Source: J029 sp964482495 (GTDB taxonomy: Bacteria > Planctomycetota > UBA1135). From it: a stretch of 64,000 nucleotides of DNA. Under the pieces are notes generated by a model. That model was not told the DNA's origin and did no database searches. It saw only the letters and a list, made by a program, of their open reading frames with translations. The stretch covers positions 1-64,000 of the forward strand of contig CAYZXS010000018.1 in NCBI GenBank assembly GCA_964482495.1. Direction: 5' to 3'. A program made the position numbers and the translations under genes. This document shows, one piece after another, positions 43,032 to 52,251 of the stretch (the stretch's first letter is position 1; every line of letters starts with the position of its first letter).

Positions 43032-43069
43032 GGCGGCCGGCACCTCGGGTGCCGGCCGCCCTGCTTTTT
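43032..43069 (+). terminator. Strong intrinsic terminator
   Basis: GGCGGCCGGCACC (43032-43044) pairs with GGTGCCGGCCGCC (43048-43060) around a TCG loop, a 13-bp perfect stem, followed by CTGCTTTTT (43061-43069). It separates the coiled-coil/small-protein pair from mreB. Confidence 0.92.
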
Positions 43070-43105
43070 CCCTGCCGGCACTAGGAAGGCGCTATTCCGG
43101 CTCGC

Positions 43106-43111
43106 TATACT
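43106..43111 (+). promoter_or_regulatory. Possible -10 box for the mre operon
   Basis: TATACT lies 48 nt before the mreB ATG, just downstream of the terminator where a promoter is required. No good -35 is found at 16-18 bp upstream, so this is tentative. Confidence 0.3.
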
Positions 43112-43159
43112 CCGGCAGGCCGCACTCGCGGCTGGATCGCAAACAACCCCACAAGCTTC

Positions 43160-44212
<1,053 letters not shown>

Positions 44213-44216
44213 GCGA

Positions 44217-45371
44217 GTGGAACTGCTTCCGGCGGCGGAGCGCAACCGACGCGCGCTGGCCGTCTCCGCGTTGCTGCTCTCGCTCAGCCTGCAGGCCCTC
44301 TGGCCGCGGTCCTGGGCGGAAGACCTGGTCGGCCGACTCGCGGCGCCCTTCGCCCAGGCCCTGGCTCCGGCCTCGGCCTGGATCGTCGGCCCGGTCGAGG
44401 CCGGCTCGCCGCCGCCGCCGCCGCCGGTGGCCAGCCTGGCCGCGGTGGAGGAGGAGCTGGGCCGGCCGCCGAAGGTCCCGGGCACGGTGTGGTGGCCGGT
44501 GCCGGTGGTGGAGCGTCGCCCGAGCTCCTGGTTGCTGGGCGCGGGGCGCTCCTTCGGTCTGTTCGAGGGCCAGCCGGTGGTCTTCGGCACCACCTGGCTG
44601 GGGCGGCTCGAGAGCGTCGCCGAGGACTCGGCGGTGCTCCGGCTCTGGACCGCACCCGAGGCGCCGACCGGAGCTTGGATCGGCGAGGTCGAGGACGGCG
44701 TCCCGGCGATCTGCCTCGGCCGCCGCCAAGGCGGCGAACCGCTGGTGCGTCAGGTCCACCCGGGCGTCGAGCCGAGCGACGGCGACCCGGTCTACTGGCG
44801 TCGGCGCGAGGGGGACCCGCCGTGGTTCGAGCGCGGCGGCTTCCGCCTCGGGGTCCTGCGGCGGCGCGGCGACGAGAGCCGGAGGGAGGCCTATTGGGCG
44901 GTCGAGACGGCGCCGCCGGCCGCGGCGGAGGGCCGGGTCTTCATCGGCCTGGGCGCGGTGCCGGTCGACCCACCGGAAGAGCGGGCGCCGGCCCGGGCGG
45001 CAGCGCGGCCCGTCCTGGCATCGGACGCCGTCCTCGGCCAGGGCCTGAAGGCGGTCCGCGTGGCGTCTCCCTCGGCCGCTGAGAGGCCGGTGGCCTTGCT
45101 GCGCGCCGGCCGGGTGGTCGGCCCGGTGGTCGCCGCCCGGGGATCGCTCTACTGGAGCGCTCCACTCGCAGCCGACGCCTGGCCGGGGAGCCGGATCGCG
45201 GTCGAGCAGACCACGGAGGTGCGGCTGGCGGCCGCGGCCGAGAACCTGGCGCGCCCCGGCGCTCCGCTCTTCAGCCGCGGGGACGAGCGGTTCCCGCGCG
45301 GCCTCTGGCTCGGGCGGGTGGGAGACGCCGCGCTCGCGCCCACCGCGGACCTTGAGGTGGTCGAGCGATGA
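44217..45371 (+). CDS. mreC: Divergent MreC-like rod-shape protein
   Basis: A 384-residue protein from the GTG 5 bp after mreB. It has one N-terminal membrane helix (about 13-30, ALAVSALLLSLSLQALW), a Pro-rich linker, and two beta-rich domains (about 90-190 and 235-375), consistent with MreC position and topology. The usual long coiled coil after the membrane helix is nearly absent (only AAVEEEL) and similarity to MreC is weak. Identification rests mainly on its place between mreB and an MreD-like gene. Its TGA overlaps the next ATG (ATGA at 45368). Confidence 0.65.
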   Translation: MELLPAAERNRRALAVSALLLSLSLQALWPRSWAEDLVGRLAAPFAQALAPASAWIVGPVEAGSPPPPPPVASLAAVEEELGRPPKVPGTVWWPVPVVERRPSSWLLGAGRSFGLFEGQPVVFGTTWLGRLESVAEDSAVLRLWTAPEAPTGAWIGEVEDGVPAICLGRRQGGEPLVRQVHPGVEPSDGDPVYWRRREGDPPWFERGGFRLGVLRRRGDESRREAYWAVETAPPAAAEGRVFIGLGAVPVDPPEERAPARAAARPVLASDAVLGQGLKAVRVASPSAAERPVALLRAGRVVGPVVAARGSLYWSAPLAADAWPGSRIAVEQTTEVRLAAAAENLARPGAPLFSRGDERFPRGLWLGRVGDAALAPTADLEVVER

Positions 45372-45850
45372 GGCGCAGCCCCCGACTCTCGGTCGTGCTC
45401 CCGGCCGCCTTGGCCGTGACCCTGGCGCTGCCGCTGCTGCGCAGCCTGCCAGGCGGCATGGCGCTGCCGGACCCGCTCCTCCTCTTGTTGCTGGTGATCG
45501 TGCCGCGGGAAGGCGGCCAACTCCGGCGGACGGTCCGTTGGGTGGCCTTTTTCGGCCTGCTCCGGGCGGCGGTCAGCGCGGTCTCGCCCTTCGTGTCTTG
45601 GGCAGGTTATGGTCTGGGATTGGCTATGAGGAGTCTGGGGCATCGCTCGCTGTCGGAGGACCGCTTCCTCACCCGCTTCCTGCTGGGGGTGATCGCGGCG
45701 CTGCCCCTCGGCCTGCTGGACCACCTGGCCGCGGCCCGGCTGCACGCGCCGCTCTCGCCCGGCCTGACCGCCACCCGCGTCCTCTTGGTCGGCCTGCTCT
45801 GGGGCGTCGCCCTGGCGCCGCCGCCGCTGCGCAAGGAGCTCGCGGCGTGA
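45368..45850 (+). CDS. mreD: MreD-like integral membrane protein
   Basis: A 160-residue protein with about five hydrophobic segments (LPAALAVTLALPLL, PLLLLLLVIVPREGG, VAFFGLLRAAVSA, FLLGVIAALPLGLLD, VLLVGLLWGVAL), the size and topology of MreD. Sequence identity to known MreD is not evident, so the call is from context between mreC and mrdA. The GTG of the next gene overlaps its stop (GTGA). Confidence 0.65.
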   Translation: MRRSPRLSVVLPAALAVTLALPLLRSLPGGMALPDPLLLLLLVIVPREGGQLRRTVRWVAFFGLLRAAVSAVSPFVSWAGYGLGLAMRSLGHRSLSEDRFLTRFLLGVIAALPLGLLDHLAAARLHAPLSPGLTATRVLLVGLLWGVALAPPPLRKELAA

Positions 45851-48441
45851 CCCGGTCGAAGCTGCTGCGCCGGCTGATGCTGATCTACGGTGTCTTCCTG
45901 CTCCTGGTGCTCGGGCGGCTGGTTCAGCTCCAGGTCGTGGAGCACGAGGACTGGCGCGCCGAGGCGGTCCGGGCGCGCTCGAGCGGTCGCACCCTCCCCT
46001 TCTCGCGGGGCAAGGTGACCGACCGACAGGGGCGCGTGGTGGCACAGGACCACCGCTCCTTCGTGCTCCGCTTCGAGTACCGCAGCTTCCGCCGCGGCCA
46101 TCTCGCCGGCCAGCTGTTCGAGGCCTCCCAGCTCGCCGCCCTGCCGGTCGAGGGCCTGGAGGACGCCTGGGGCCGCGCCAGGGAGCTGGGGGAGCGGCTG
46201 CTGGCCTTGCCCGCCGAGCAGCTGCGCGCCGTCGCCTCGGGCAGCCGGGGCGACCTGCTGTTCTATCTCTCCCGCATCGCCGGCCTGCCGCGGGGGAGCT
46301 TCATCGAGCTCGAGCGGTGGGCCCAGGATGGCGCCGGCCCCTTCCCCGGCTGGCCGGGGGAGGCCGAGGGCTTCAGCGGCCGGCTGCGGCGGGCGCGCGA
46401 CGCCTGGGCCCGCCTCGAAGCCCGCTTCCCCGAGCAGGGCTTGATGGCCAGGCTGGAGCAGGAGCGGCATGACCTCGAGCTCCGAATCCGGCTGCTGGCC
46501 CTGCGGGAGGCAGCGGGGGCCGCGACCGGCAGGACGCGGCGCCAGGTCTACACCGAGGTGACGGGAGAGGACGGCCTCGAGCTGGTCGGCGAGCTGGCCG
46601 CCCGCTGGGGCGTCGCCGGCGGCCAGGCCTCGCTCGAGCTCTTGCGGCGCTACCTCAGTCGCACCCGGCCGCCGACGGCGGAGCAGGCGGAGTGGTTCCT
46701 GGTCGCCGGGGAGCTGCTGCGCCATATCGAGGACCGGACGCCGGAGGACCTGGCCGGCGTGCGGCGGAAGCTGGTGCGGGAGGTCCATGGCAACTGGCGG
46801 CCGGTGCTGGCGCGCGGCGTGGCGTGGGAGCTGGTCGACCTGGTCAGCCAGGACCCGGGCAGCTACCCGGGGCTCGAGGCCGACGAGGAGCACGTCCGCC
46901 GCTACCGGGGCGGCCTGGACCCTCACCTGCTCGGCTACCTGCGCCAACCCGAGCTGGAGGAGCTCCTGGATTACCAGCAGCTGGCCGCCGAGCGCCGCGC
47001 CTTGGCGCGCAAGCTGGACCGGACCTCGGAGGACCAGGCGGCGCTGCGCGAGATCGAGCGCCTGCTCCTGCGGGAGGTCAGGCGGCCTGACGACGCCATC
47101 CCGGTCCAGGGCGTGGAGTGGGCCTGCGACGACACCCTGCAGGGGCGGCGCGGGCTGCTGCGTCGGCTGCGCTGGGACGAAGACGTGCCGCTGGAGCTGG
47201 AATTCTTGCCTCCGGTGAACGGCGGCGACGTCCGGCTGGCGCTGGACGAGCGCTGGAGCCAGGCTGCGGTGGAGGCGATCGAGGAGGGCTACCAGCTCGC
47301 CTTGCGGGCGCTGCCGAGCAAGGTCGGCGGCCCCGCCCTGCTGCCGCGGGTGCGGCCCTTGCTGCAGCGGCCCCGCGCCGGCCTGGTGCTGCTGGACCTG
47401 CGCGACGGCAGCGTGCCGGTGGCGGTCACGACGCCCTCCTACGACCCGGAGCTCTTCCGCGACCAGCTGCGCCAGCTCGAGGCGGACCCCGCCAAGCCGA
47501 TGCGCCACCGCGCCCTCGGCAGCGCCGCCAGCGGCGGCCAGATCCCTTACCCCGGCTCGACCTTCAAGCTGGTGGCGGCGATCGAGGCCCTCTCCCAGGA
47601 CCTCGGCTGGTGGCAGCGCACCTTCACCTGCGAGCGCGCCTTCTTCCCGCCCTACGGCAATGGCCTGAGGCTCTCCTGCACCGGCCTGCACGGCGAGATC
47701 GACCTCCGGGTGGCGATCCGCGAGTCCTGCAACATCTACTTCTATCACCTGGCCGAGGAGCTGGGCTTCGAGGCCCTGACCGCGCGCGCCGCGGCGCTGG
47801 GCTTCGACGACCGCACCACCGGCCTGGACATCACCTCGCGGCTGGACGAGCAGGGCGTGCCGGTGCCTGCCACGCGCATGCTCGAGGTCGGCAGCCGGCT
47901 CCACCCCGCGAACAGCCGCGGCCGCGGCAAGGCCATCAACGCCATGCGCCTCTCGATCGGCCAGACCTACGTCGAGGCCTCACCGCTGCAGATGGCCCGC
48001 TTCTACGGCTGGATGGCCTCCGGCCGGCTCTGGCGGCCGCGGATGGTGCTGGATCGCGACGGTCATCCGACCGAGCCGGCCTGGGAGGAGCCGCCGCTAC
48101 CGGCCGAGCTCCAGCGGCTGCTGTTCGAGGGCATGCTCGACGTCACCGGTCCCGAAGGCACCGCCTACGACTCGGTCTTCGGCGAGTACCAGCTCAGCGA
48201 CTTCGGCGTCGCCGGCAAGACCGGCACGGCCCAGATCGGGCGCAGCCGGGACGGCGGCGAGCTCCCGACCCACGCCTGGTTCGTCGGCTTCTTCCCCGCC
48301 GCCCGGGCGGACGAGCCCGCCGTCGAGCCGCGGTACGCCGTCGCGGTGCTGTGCGAGGGCACTGACCTGCACGGCGGCTGGATCGCCAACTACGTCCTCT
48401 ACCAGTTCCTCGACAAGGTCGGGGAGGAGCTGCTGCGGTGA
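45847..48441 (+). CDS. mrdA: Penicillin-binding protein 2 (elongation transpeptidase), enlarged
   Basis: An 864-residue class B PBP that cross-links peptidoglycan during elongation. N-terminal membrane anchor at about 9-26 (LMLIYGVFLLLVLGRLVQLQ). The transpeptidase motifs are complete: Ser571-Thr-Phe-Lys574 in YPGSTFKLVAA, Ser627-Cys-Asn629 in RESCNIYFYH and Lys791-Thr-Gly793 in AGKTGTAQ. The region before the active serine is about 240 residues longer than in enteric PBP2, mostly Glu/Arg/Leu-rich helices (about 90-420). GTG start overlaps the MreD-like stop, and its own stop overlaps rodA. Confidence 0.93.
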   Translation: MTRSKLLRRLMLIYGVFLLLVLGRLVQLQVVEHEDWRAEAVRARSSGRTLPFSRGKVTDRQGRVVAQDHRSFVLRFEYRSFRRGHLAGQLFEASQLAALPVEGLEDAWGRARELGERLLALPAEQLRAVASGSRGDLLFYLSRIAGLPRGSFIELERWAQDGAGPFPGWPGEAEGFSGRLRRARDAWARLEARFPEQGLMARLEQERHDLELRIRLLALREAAGAATGRTRRQVYTEVTGEDGLELVGELAARWGVAGGQASLELLRRYLSRTRPPTAEQAEWFLVAGELLRHIEDRTPEDLAGVRRKLVREVHGNWRPVLARGVAWELVDLVSQDPGSYPGLEADEEHVRRYRGGLDPHLLGYLRQPELEELLDYQQLAAERRALARKLDRTSEDQAALREIERLLLREVRRPDDAIPVQGVEWACDDTLQGRRGLLRRLRWDEDVPLELEFLPPVNGGDVRLALDERWSQAAVEAIEEGYQLALRALPSKVGGPALLPRVRPLLQRPRAGLVLLDLRDGSVPVAVTTPSYDPELFRDQLRQLEADPAKPMRHRALGSAASGGQIPYPGSTFKLVAAIEALSQDLGWWQRTFTCERAFFPPYGNGLRLSCTGLHGEIDLRVAIRESCNIYFYHLAEELGFEALTARAAALGFDDRTTGLDITSRLDEQGVPVPATRMLEVGSRLHPANSRGRGKAINAMRLSIGQTYVEASPLQMARFYGWMASGRLWRPRMVLDRDGHPTEPAWEEPPLPAELQRLLFEGMLDVTGPEGTAYDSVFGEYQLSDFGVAGKTGTAQIGRSRDGGELPTHAWFVGFFPAARADEPAVEPRYAVAVLCEGTDLHGGWIANYVLYQFLDKVGEELLR

Positions 48442-49583
48442 GCCGCTCGGCGCTGGTGCGGCAGCTGCGTCGCCCTGGGGAGTTCCTGGCTCGATCCGAG
48501 TGGCCGGTGCTGGCGGTGGCTGCCCTGGCGGTGGCCTTCGGCTGGGTGGTCCAGTGGAGCATCGCCGGCCCCGGGCGGACGCCCAGCTCCCACACCATCC
48601 GGGTGGCGGCGGCCGCCGCCGCGGTGCTGGCCGCGCTCCTGATCCCCGCCCGCCGCTGGCGTGACCACGCGTTCCTGTTCTACGGCCTCGGCGTCGCCGG
48701 CCTGGTCCTGGTGCTGTTCACCGGCCGCGCCACCAACAGCGCCCGGTCCTGGATCGACCTCGCCGGCGGCTTCAAGCTCCAGCCGAGCGAGTTCATGAAG
48801 ATCGGGGTCCTGCTGGCGCTGGCCAAGTGGTTCGCCGGGCGCAAGCGTCCCCAGCGCTTCGAGGAGCTAGTGGTGCCCGGCGCCCTGGTCGCGCTGCCGG
48901 TGGCGCTGGTGCTGGCCCAGCCGGACCTCGGCACGGCGATCACCTTCGGGCCGATGTTCTTGGCCATGTGCTGGATCGCAGGCGCGCCCTGGCGGTTGCT
49001 GCGGTGGGTGGTGCTGGTGCCGCTGGTGCTGGCCCCGGTCGCCCTGATGGCGGTCCAGGATTATCAGCGCGAGCGGGTCGAGGTCTGGCTGCAGCAGGAC
49101 TCGCTGACCGAGGAGCAGAAGAAGGCAGAGGGTTACCAGATCTGGCACTCGAAGATGGCGGTCGGCACCGGCGGCCTGACCGGCTTCGGCTGGGGCAAGG
49201 GGCCGGAGAACCGTTACGACCTGCTGCCGGAGCGGCACAACGACTTCATCTTCCCGGTGATCGCCGAGGAGCTGGGCCTGGCCGGGGCCGCCGGCTTCCT
49301 GGCCCTCTACGCCGCGATCGGCCTGCTGGCGCTGCGCGGGGCCATTCGTCACCGCGACCCCTTCACCCGATTCATCGTCGCCGGGGTCGGGGTCCACTTC
49401 CTCAATCACCTGCTCCTGAACGTGGGCGTGACCTTGGGCCTGATCCCGACCACCGGGCTGCCGCTGCCGATGGTCAGCTTCGGCGGCTCGGCGATGATGG
49501 CCTCGGGCGCGGCGATCGGGCTGCTCCTGGTGATGAGCGCCGACCGCCAGCCGGTGTTCGGCGACCGGGCCTTCGAAGACTAA
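48438..49583 (+). CDS. rodA: Rod-shape glycosyltransferase RodA (SEDS family)
   Basis: A 381-residue polytopic peptidoglycan polymerase partner of PBP2. SEDS signatures are ARSWIDLAGGFKLQPSEFMK, LAQPDLGTAITF (containing the essential Asp), the extracytoplasmic loop GWGKGPENRYDLLPERHNDFIF in two pieces and IPTTGLPLPMVSFGGSAMM. About ten transmembrane helices. GTG start overlaps mrdA. It ends the elongation operon. Confidence 0.95.
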   Translation: MSRSALVRQLRRPGEFLARSEWPVLAVAALAVAFGWVVQWSIAGPGRTPSSHTIRVAAAAAAVLAALLIPARRWRDHAFLFYGLGVAGLVLVLFTGRATNSARSWIDLAGGFKLQPSEFMKIGVLLALAKWFAGRKRPQRFEELVVPGALVALPVALVLAQPDLGTAITFGPMFLAMCWIAGAPWRLLRWVVLVPLVLAPVALMAVQDYQRERVEVWLQQDSLTEEQKKAEGYQIWHSKMAVGTGGLTGFGWGKGPENRYDLLPERHNDFIFPVIAEELGLAGAAGFLALYAAIGLLALRGAIRHRDPFTRFIVAGVGVHFLNHLLLNVGVTLGLIPTTGLPLPMVSFGGSAMMASGAAIGLLLVMSADRQPVFGDRAFED

Positions 49584-49879
49584 TAGAGGAAACCTACCTT
49601 CCCGTTCCTTGGCAACAGCCTTGGCTTGGGAAGCTGGACCGTCGAGGTGCGCCGATCGTCGTCTTGGACACGAATCTTCTGGGAAGTGTGATTCGCTAGG
49701 GTGGAATTTCTCTTCCCCTCTCCTCGGACGGTGCCCAGGATTGTTCCAGGGGCCCGCCTCGTCGCGGAGCCCCGCCCGCCGACGGATCTCGACCCAGCGG
49801 CGGGAACACCCTCTTACCAGCGGCTGGCGCCCCGACGCGCTCACGCCGCGCTCCCTTCACCACCCGAATTTCCGCCACC
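49584..49879. other. Intergenic region between rodA and the secreted protease gene
   Basis: 296 bp, the longest non-coding stretch here. An imperfect inverted repeat (CTTCCC near 49598 with GGGAAG near 49628 and a small inner pairing) may weakly terminate rodA. A candidate promoter for the protease lies at 49664-49692. I see no conserved RNA element or tRNA. Confidence 0.4.
49664..49692 (+). promoter_or_regulatory. Candidate promoter for the secreted protease gene
   Basis: TTGGAC (49664-49669), 17 bp, TGTGAT (49687-49692). The spacing is ideal but the -10 is imperfect; a long leader of about 180 nt would follow before the ATG at 49880. Confidence 0.3.
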
Positions 49880-52198
49880 ATGCGATACCCGCTGATCCTC
49901 GGGATGCTGGCCGCGCTCGCCCCTGTCGCCGACGCGCAAGGTCCGACCGGCCAAGCCTCCACCCAAGACAACGTCGACACCGTCGTGCCCGCGACATCCG
50001 GGCCGGAAGGCGCCCTGCGCTACCCGACGCCGGTGCGGCCGGCTTACGCCTCCGAGCTGACCCCGGTCTACTCGGACCGGCCCCTCGAAGGTCCGAGCGC
50101 CCCGATCACCCTGGACCTCCGCACCGGCGTGGAGACCGTCCACCCGGTGCCGGTCGGCCCTTACGCACCCTCCGGCTTCGTCACCGGCCAGGTGGTCGGT
50201 GATGAGGTTCGGGAGAGCCTCTCGCGGTCCTTCAACCAGCTGGTCTCGATCAACAGCTCCTCCTTCCCCTGGTCCTCCCACGTCCGCATGTGGTTCGACC
50301 AGGGCGGCGGCAGCTTCGTTTGCTCCGGCACCATGATCGACGCCAAGCACTTCATCACCGCCGGCCACTGCGTCCATGAGGGCAGCGGAGGCGCTTGGTC
50401 CACCAACGTCTCAGCCTCGCCCGCGTGGGACGGGGATGATGACGCCTTCGGCTCGGCGAACGGCACCAGCATGGTCTCTTGGACTGGCTGGACCGTCTCC
50501 GGTAGCTGGGACGGCGACCAGGCACTGGTCCGGATCGACCGGCCCTTCGGCTTCCTGACCGGCTGGTTCGGCTATGGCTACAACGACTCGGATACCTGGT
50601 GGTCGTCGACGACCTTCAACACCACCGGCTACCCGGGCGGTAGCTCCTGGCCCGGCGCTCCGGACCAGCAGTACTACGGCTACGGCAGCTGGGACCAGGT
50701 CGACACCTACACGGTCGAGGCGGACTGCCCGCCCTGGACCTACTGGTTCGGCGGCATGAGCGGCGGCGGCGTCTACTACATCGACGGCGGAACCGGCAAC
50801 CGCTACGCCTACGCCAACAACAGCTATGGCTGGGGCAAGGGCTCCAACATCACCTCGCGCTTCGGGGTCTGCCGGATGACCGGCGGCAAGTTCGACTACT
50901 ACCTCAACACCTTCATCCCCGCCGGTTACAGCACCTCCGTCCAGGACCTGGTGCCGCTGGACGTGAACGCCGACCAGGGTGGCAGCTCCATCTACGCCGG
51001 CGAACAGCTCGACGCGATGGACTACCTCGTGGCGAACGCCTCGCTCTACAACCCGGCCTCCCAGACGGTGCCGGTGGACACCTACCTGTCCACCAATGAC
51101 AACATCTCGACAGCCGACACGCTGATCCAGTCCCACACCTTCACTTGGGACTTCGCCGCCAAGTCCAGCGTCCGGATCACCTACTCCACGCCGCCGACCA
51201 TCCCGTCGACCACGGCCGCCGGCACCTACTGGGTCGGCGTCATCCTCGACATCACGGATGGCAATACCGGCAACAACGACACCGACGGCTGGGACGCGGT
51301 TGAGATCAACGTCCAGGATCCGCCGCCCTACTGGCCCGACCTGCCGTCGACCTTCCGCAGCGTCAACAGCGGCATGACGGTCTACTTCGACAGCGCCGCG
51401 GGCTCGGTCCAATCTTGGATGGGGATCAACGCCCTCGACGCCGGTCACCTCTACTCCGACCCTGAGGCCTGGTGCAATATCGGGCAGCTGGGCGCCTGCA
51501 CCACCACCCAGTCCGGCTCCTACTGCCTGGAGATGGGCTTGGAACCGGGGTCGACGAATTACCACGACGTCGCCAACGGCTTCATCGTCGGCTTGGACGG
51601 CACGGGAGACGGGGACCTGCTCCTCGACTACTGGGCCATCAACCACGGCGAGGAATCGAGCACCGATGACGGCGTCTTCGTCAGCGACGACGGCGACAGC
51701 TGGGTGCAACTGGTGGGGGACTGGTCTGGGGCCACCTCGACCTGGAGCCAGACCACCGGTGTCGCTCTGAGCACCGCCGGCGTCAACACCGACGGGGACT
51801 TCTACCTGCTGTTCGGGCAGCGCGACAACTTCCCGTACGGCTACCTGGACGGCATCGGCATCGACACCATCGACGTCGCCCCGGCGAGCCGCCTGCTGGA
51901 GGTCTCTCCGGTCGTCGCGGGCTCTCCCTTCACGGTGTCGGTCTCGAATTGCACGCCCTTCAGCACGGTCTACGTCGCCTGGTCCGCGAATGGCGGCGGC
52001 CCGACCTCCACGGCCTGGGGGACGGTCTATCTGACCGCGCCCTGGAACACCCTGCCTCCGCTGACCCCGAACGCCAGCGGTTCCGCCTCCATCACTCAGA
52101 CCGCGGCCGCCGGCTCCACCGGCGTCCATATCTGGGTCCACGCTCTGGAGATGCCCGCGGGCGAGCTCACCAACCCGGTGGACTTCGTCATCGGCTGA
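49880..52198 (+). CDS. Secreted trypsin-like serine protease with beta-rich C-terminal domains
   Basis: A 772-residue exported protein. Signal peptide at 1-19 (LILGMLAALAPVADA). After a pro-region, a chymotrypsin-fold domain (about 115-345) has His163 in FITAGHCVHEG, Asp213 in WDGDQALVRID and Ser294 in GGMSGGGVYY, so the triad is complete; the serine motif GMSGGG resembles V8/glutamyl endopeptidases rather than GDSGGP. Cys148 and Cys164 flank the His loop. The remainder (about 350-770) consists of repeated Asp/Gly/Ser-rich beta domains, including CARDB-like strands (VPVDTYLSTNDNIS...) and a late Ig-like segment. It stands alone between a weak promoter and a strong terminator. Likely degrades or processes extracellular protein. 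Confidence 0.85.
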   Translation: MRYPLILGMLAALAPVADAQGPTGQASTQDNVDTVVPATSGPEGALRYPTPVRPAYASELTPVYSDRPLEGPSAPITLDLRTGVETVHPVPVGPYAPSGFVTGQVVGDEVRESLSRSFNQLVSINSSSFPWSSHVRMWFDQGGGSFVCSGTMIDAKHFITAGHCVHEGSGGAWSTNVSASPAWDGDDDAFGSANGTSMVSWTGWTVSGSWDGDQALVRIDRPFGFLTGWFGYGYNDSDTWWSSTTFNTTGYPGGSSWPGAPDQQYYGYGSWDQVDTYTVEADCPPWTYWFGGMSGGGVYYIDGGTGNRYAYANNSYGWGKGSNITSRFGVCRMTGGKFDYYLNTFIPAGYSTSVQDLVPLDVNADQGGSSIYAGEQLDAMDYLVANASLYNPASQTVPVDTYLSTNDNISTADTLIQSHTFTWDFAAKSSVRITYSTPPTIPSTTAAGTYWVGVILDITDGNTGNNDTDGWDAVEINVQDPPPYWPDLPSTFRSVNSGMTVYFDSAAGSVQSWMGINALDAGHLYSDPEAWCNIGQLGACTTTQSGSYCLEMGLEPGSTNYHDVANGFIVGLDGTGDGDLLLDYWAINHGEESSTDDGVFVSDDGDSWVQLVGDWSGATSTWSQTTGVALSTAGVNTDGDFYLLFGQRDNFPYGYLDGIGIDTIDVAPASRLLEVSPVVAGSPFTVSVSNCTPFSTVYVAWSANGGGPTSTAWGTVYLTAPWNTLPPLTPNASGSASITQTAAAGSTGVHIWVHALEMPAGELTNPVDFVIG

Positions 52199-52211
52199 TC
52201 CCAGCACACCA

Positions 52212-52247
52212 GGCCGGGCTCCTTCGGGAGCCCGGCCGTTTCTTTCG
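52212..52247 (+). terminator. Intrinsic terminator with UUCG tetraloop
   Basis: GGCCGGGCTCC (52212-52222), TTCG loop, GGAGCCCGGCC (52227-52237), then GTTTCTTT. An 11-bp perfect stem with the extra-stable C(UUCG)G closure ends the protease transcript 5 bp before the next ATG. Confidence 0.85.
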
Positions 52248-52251
52248 AGAG

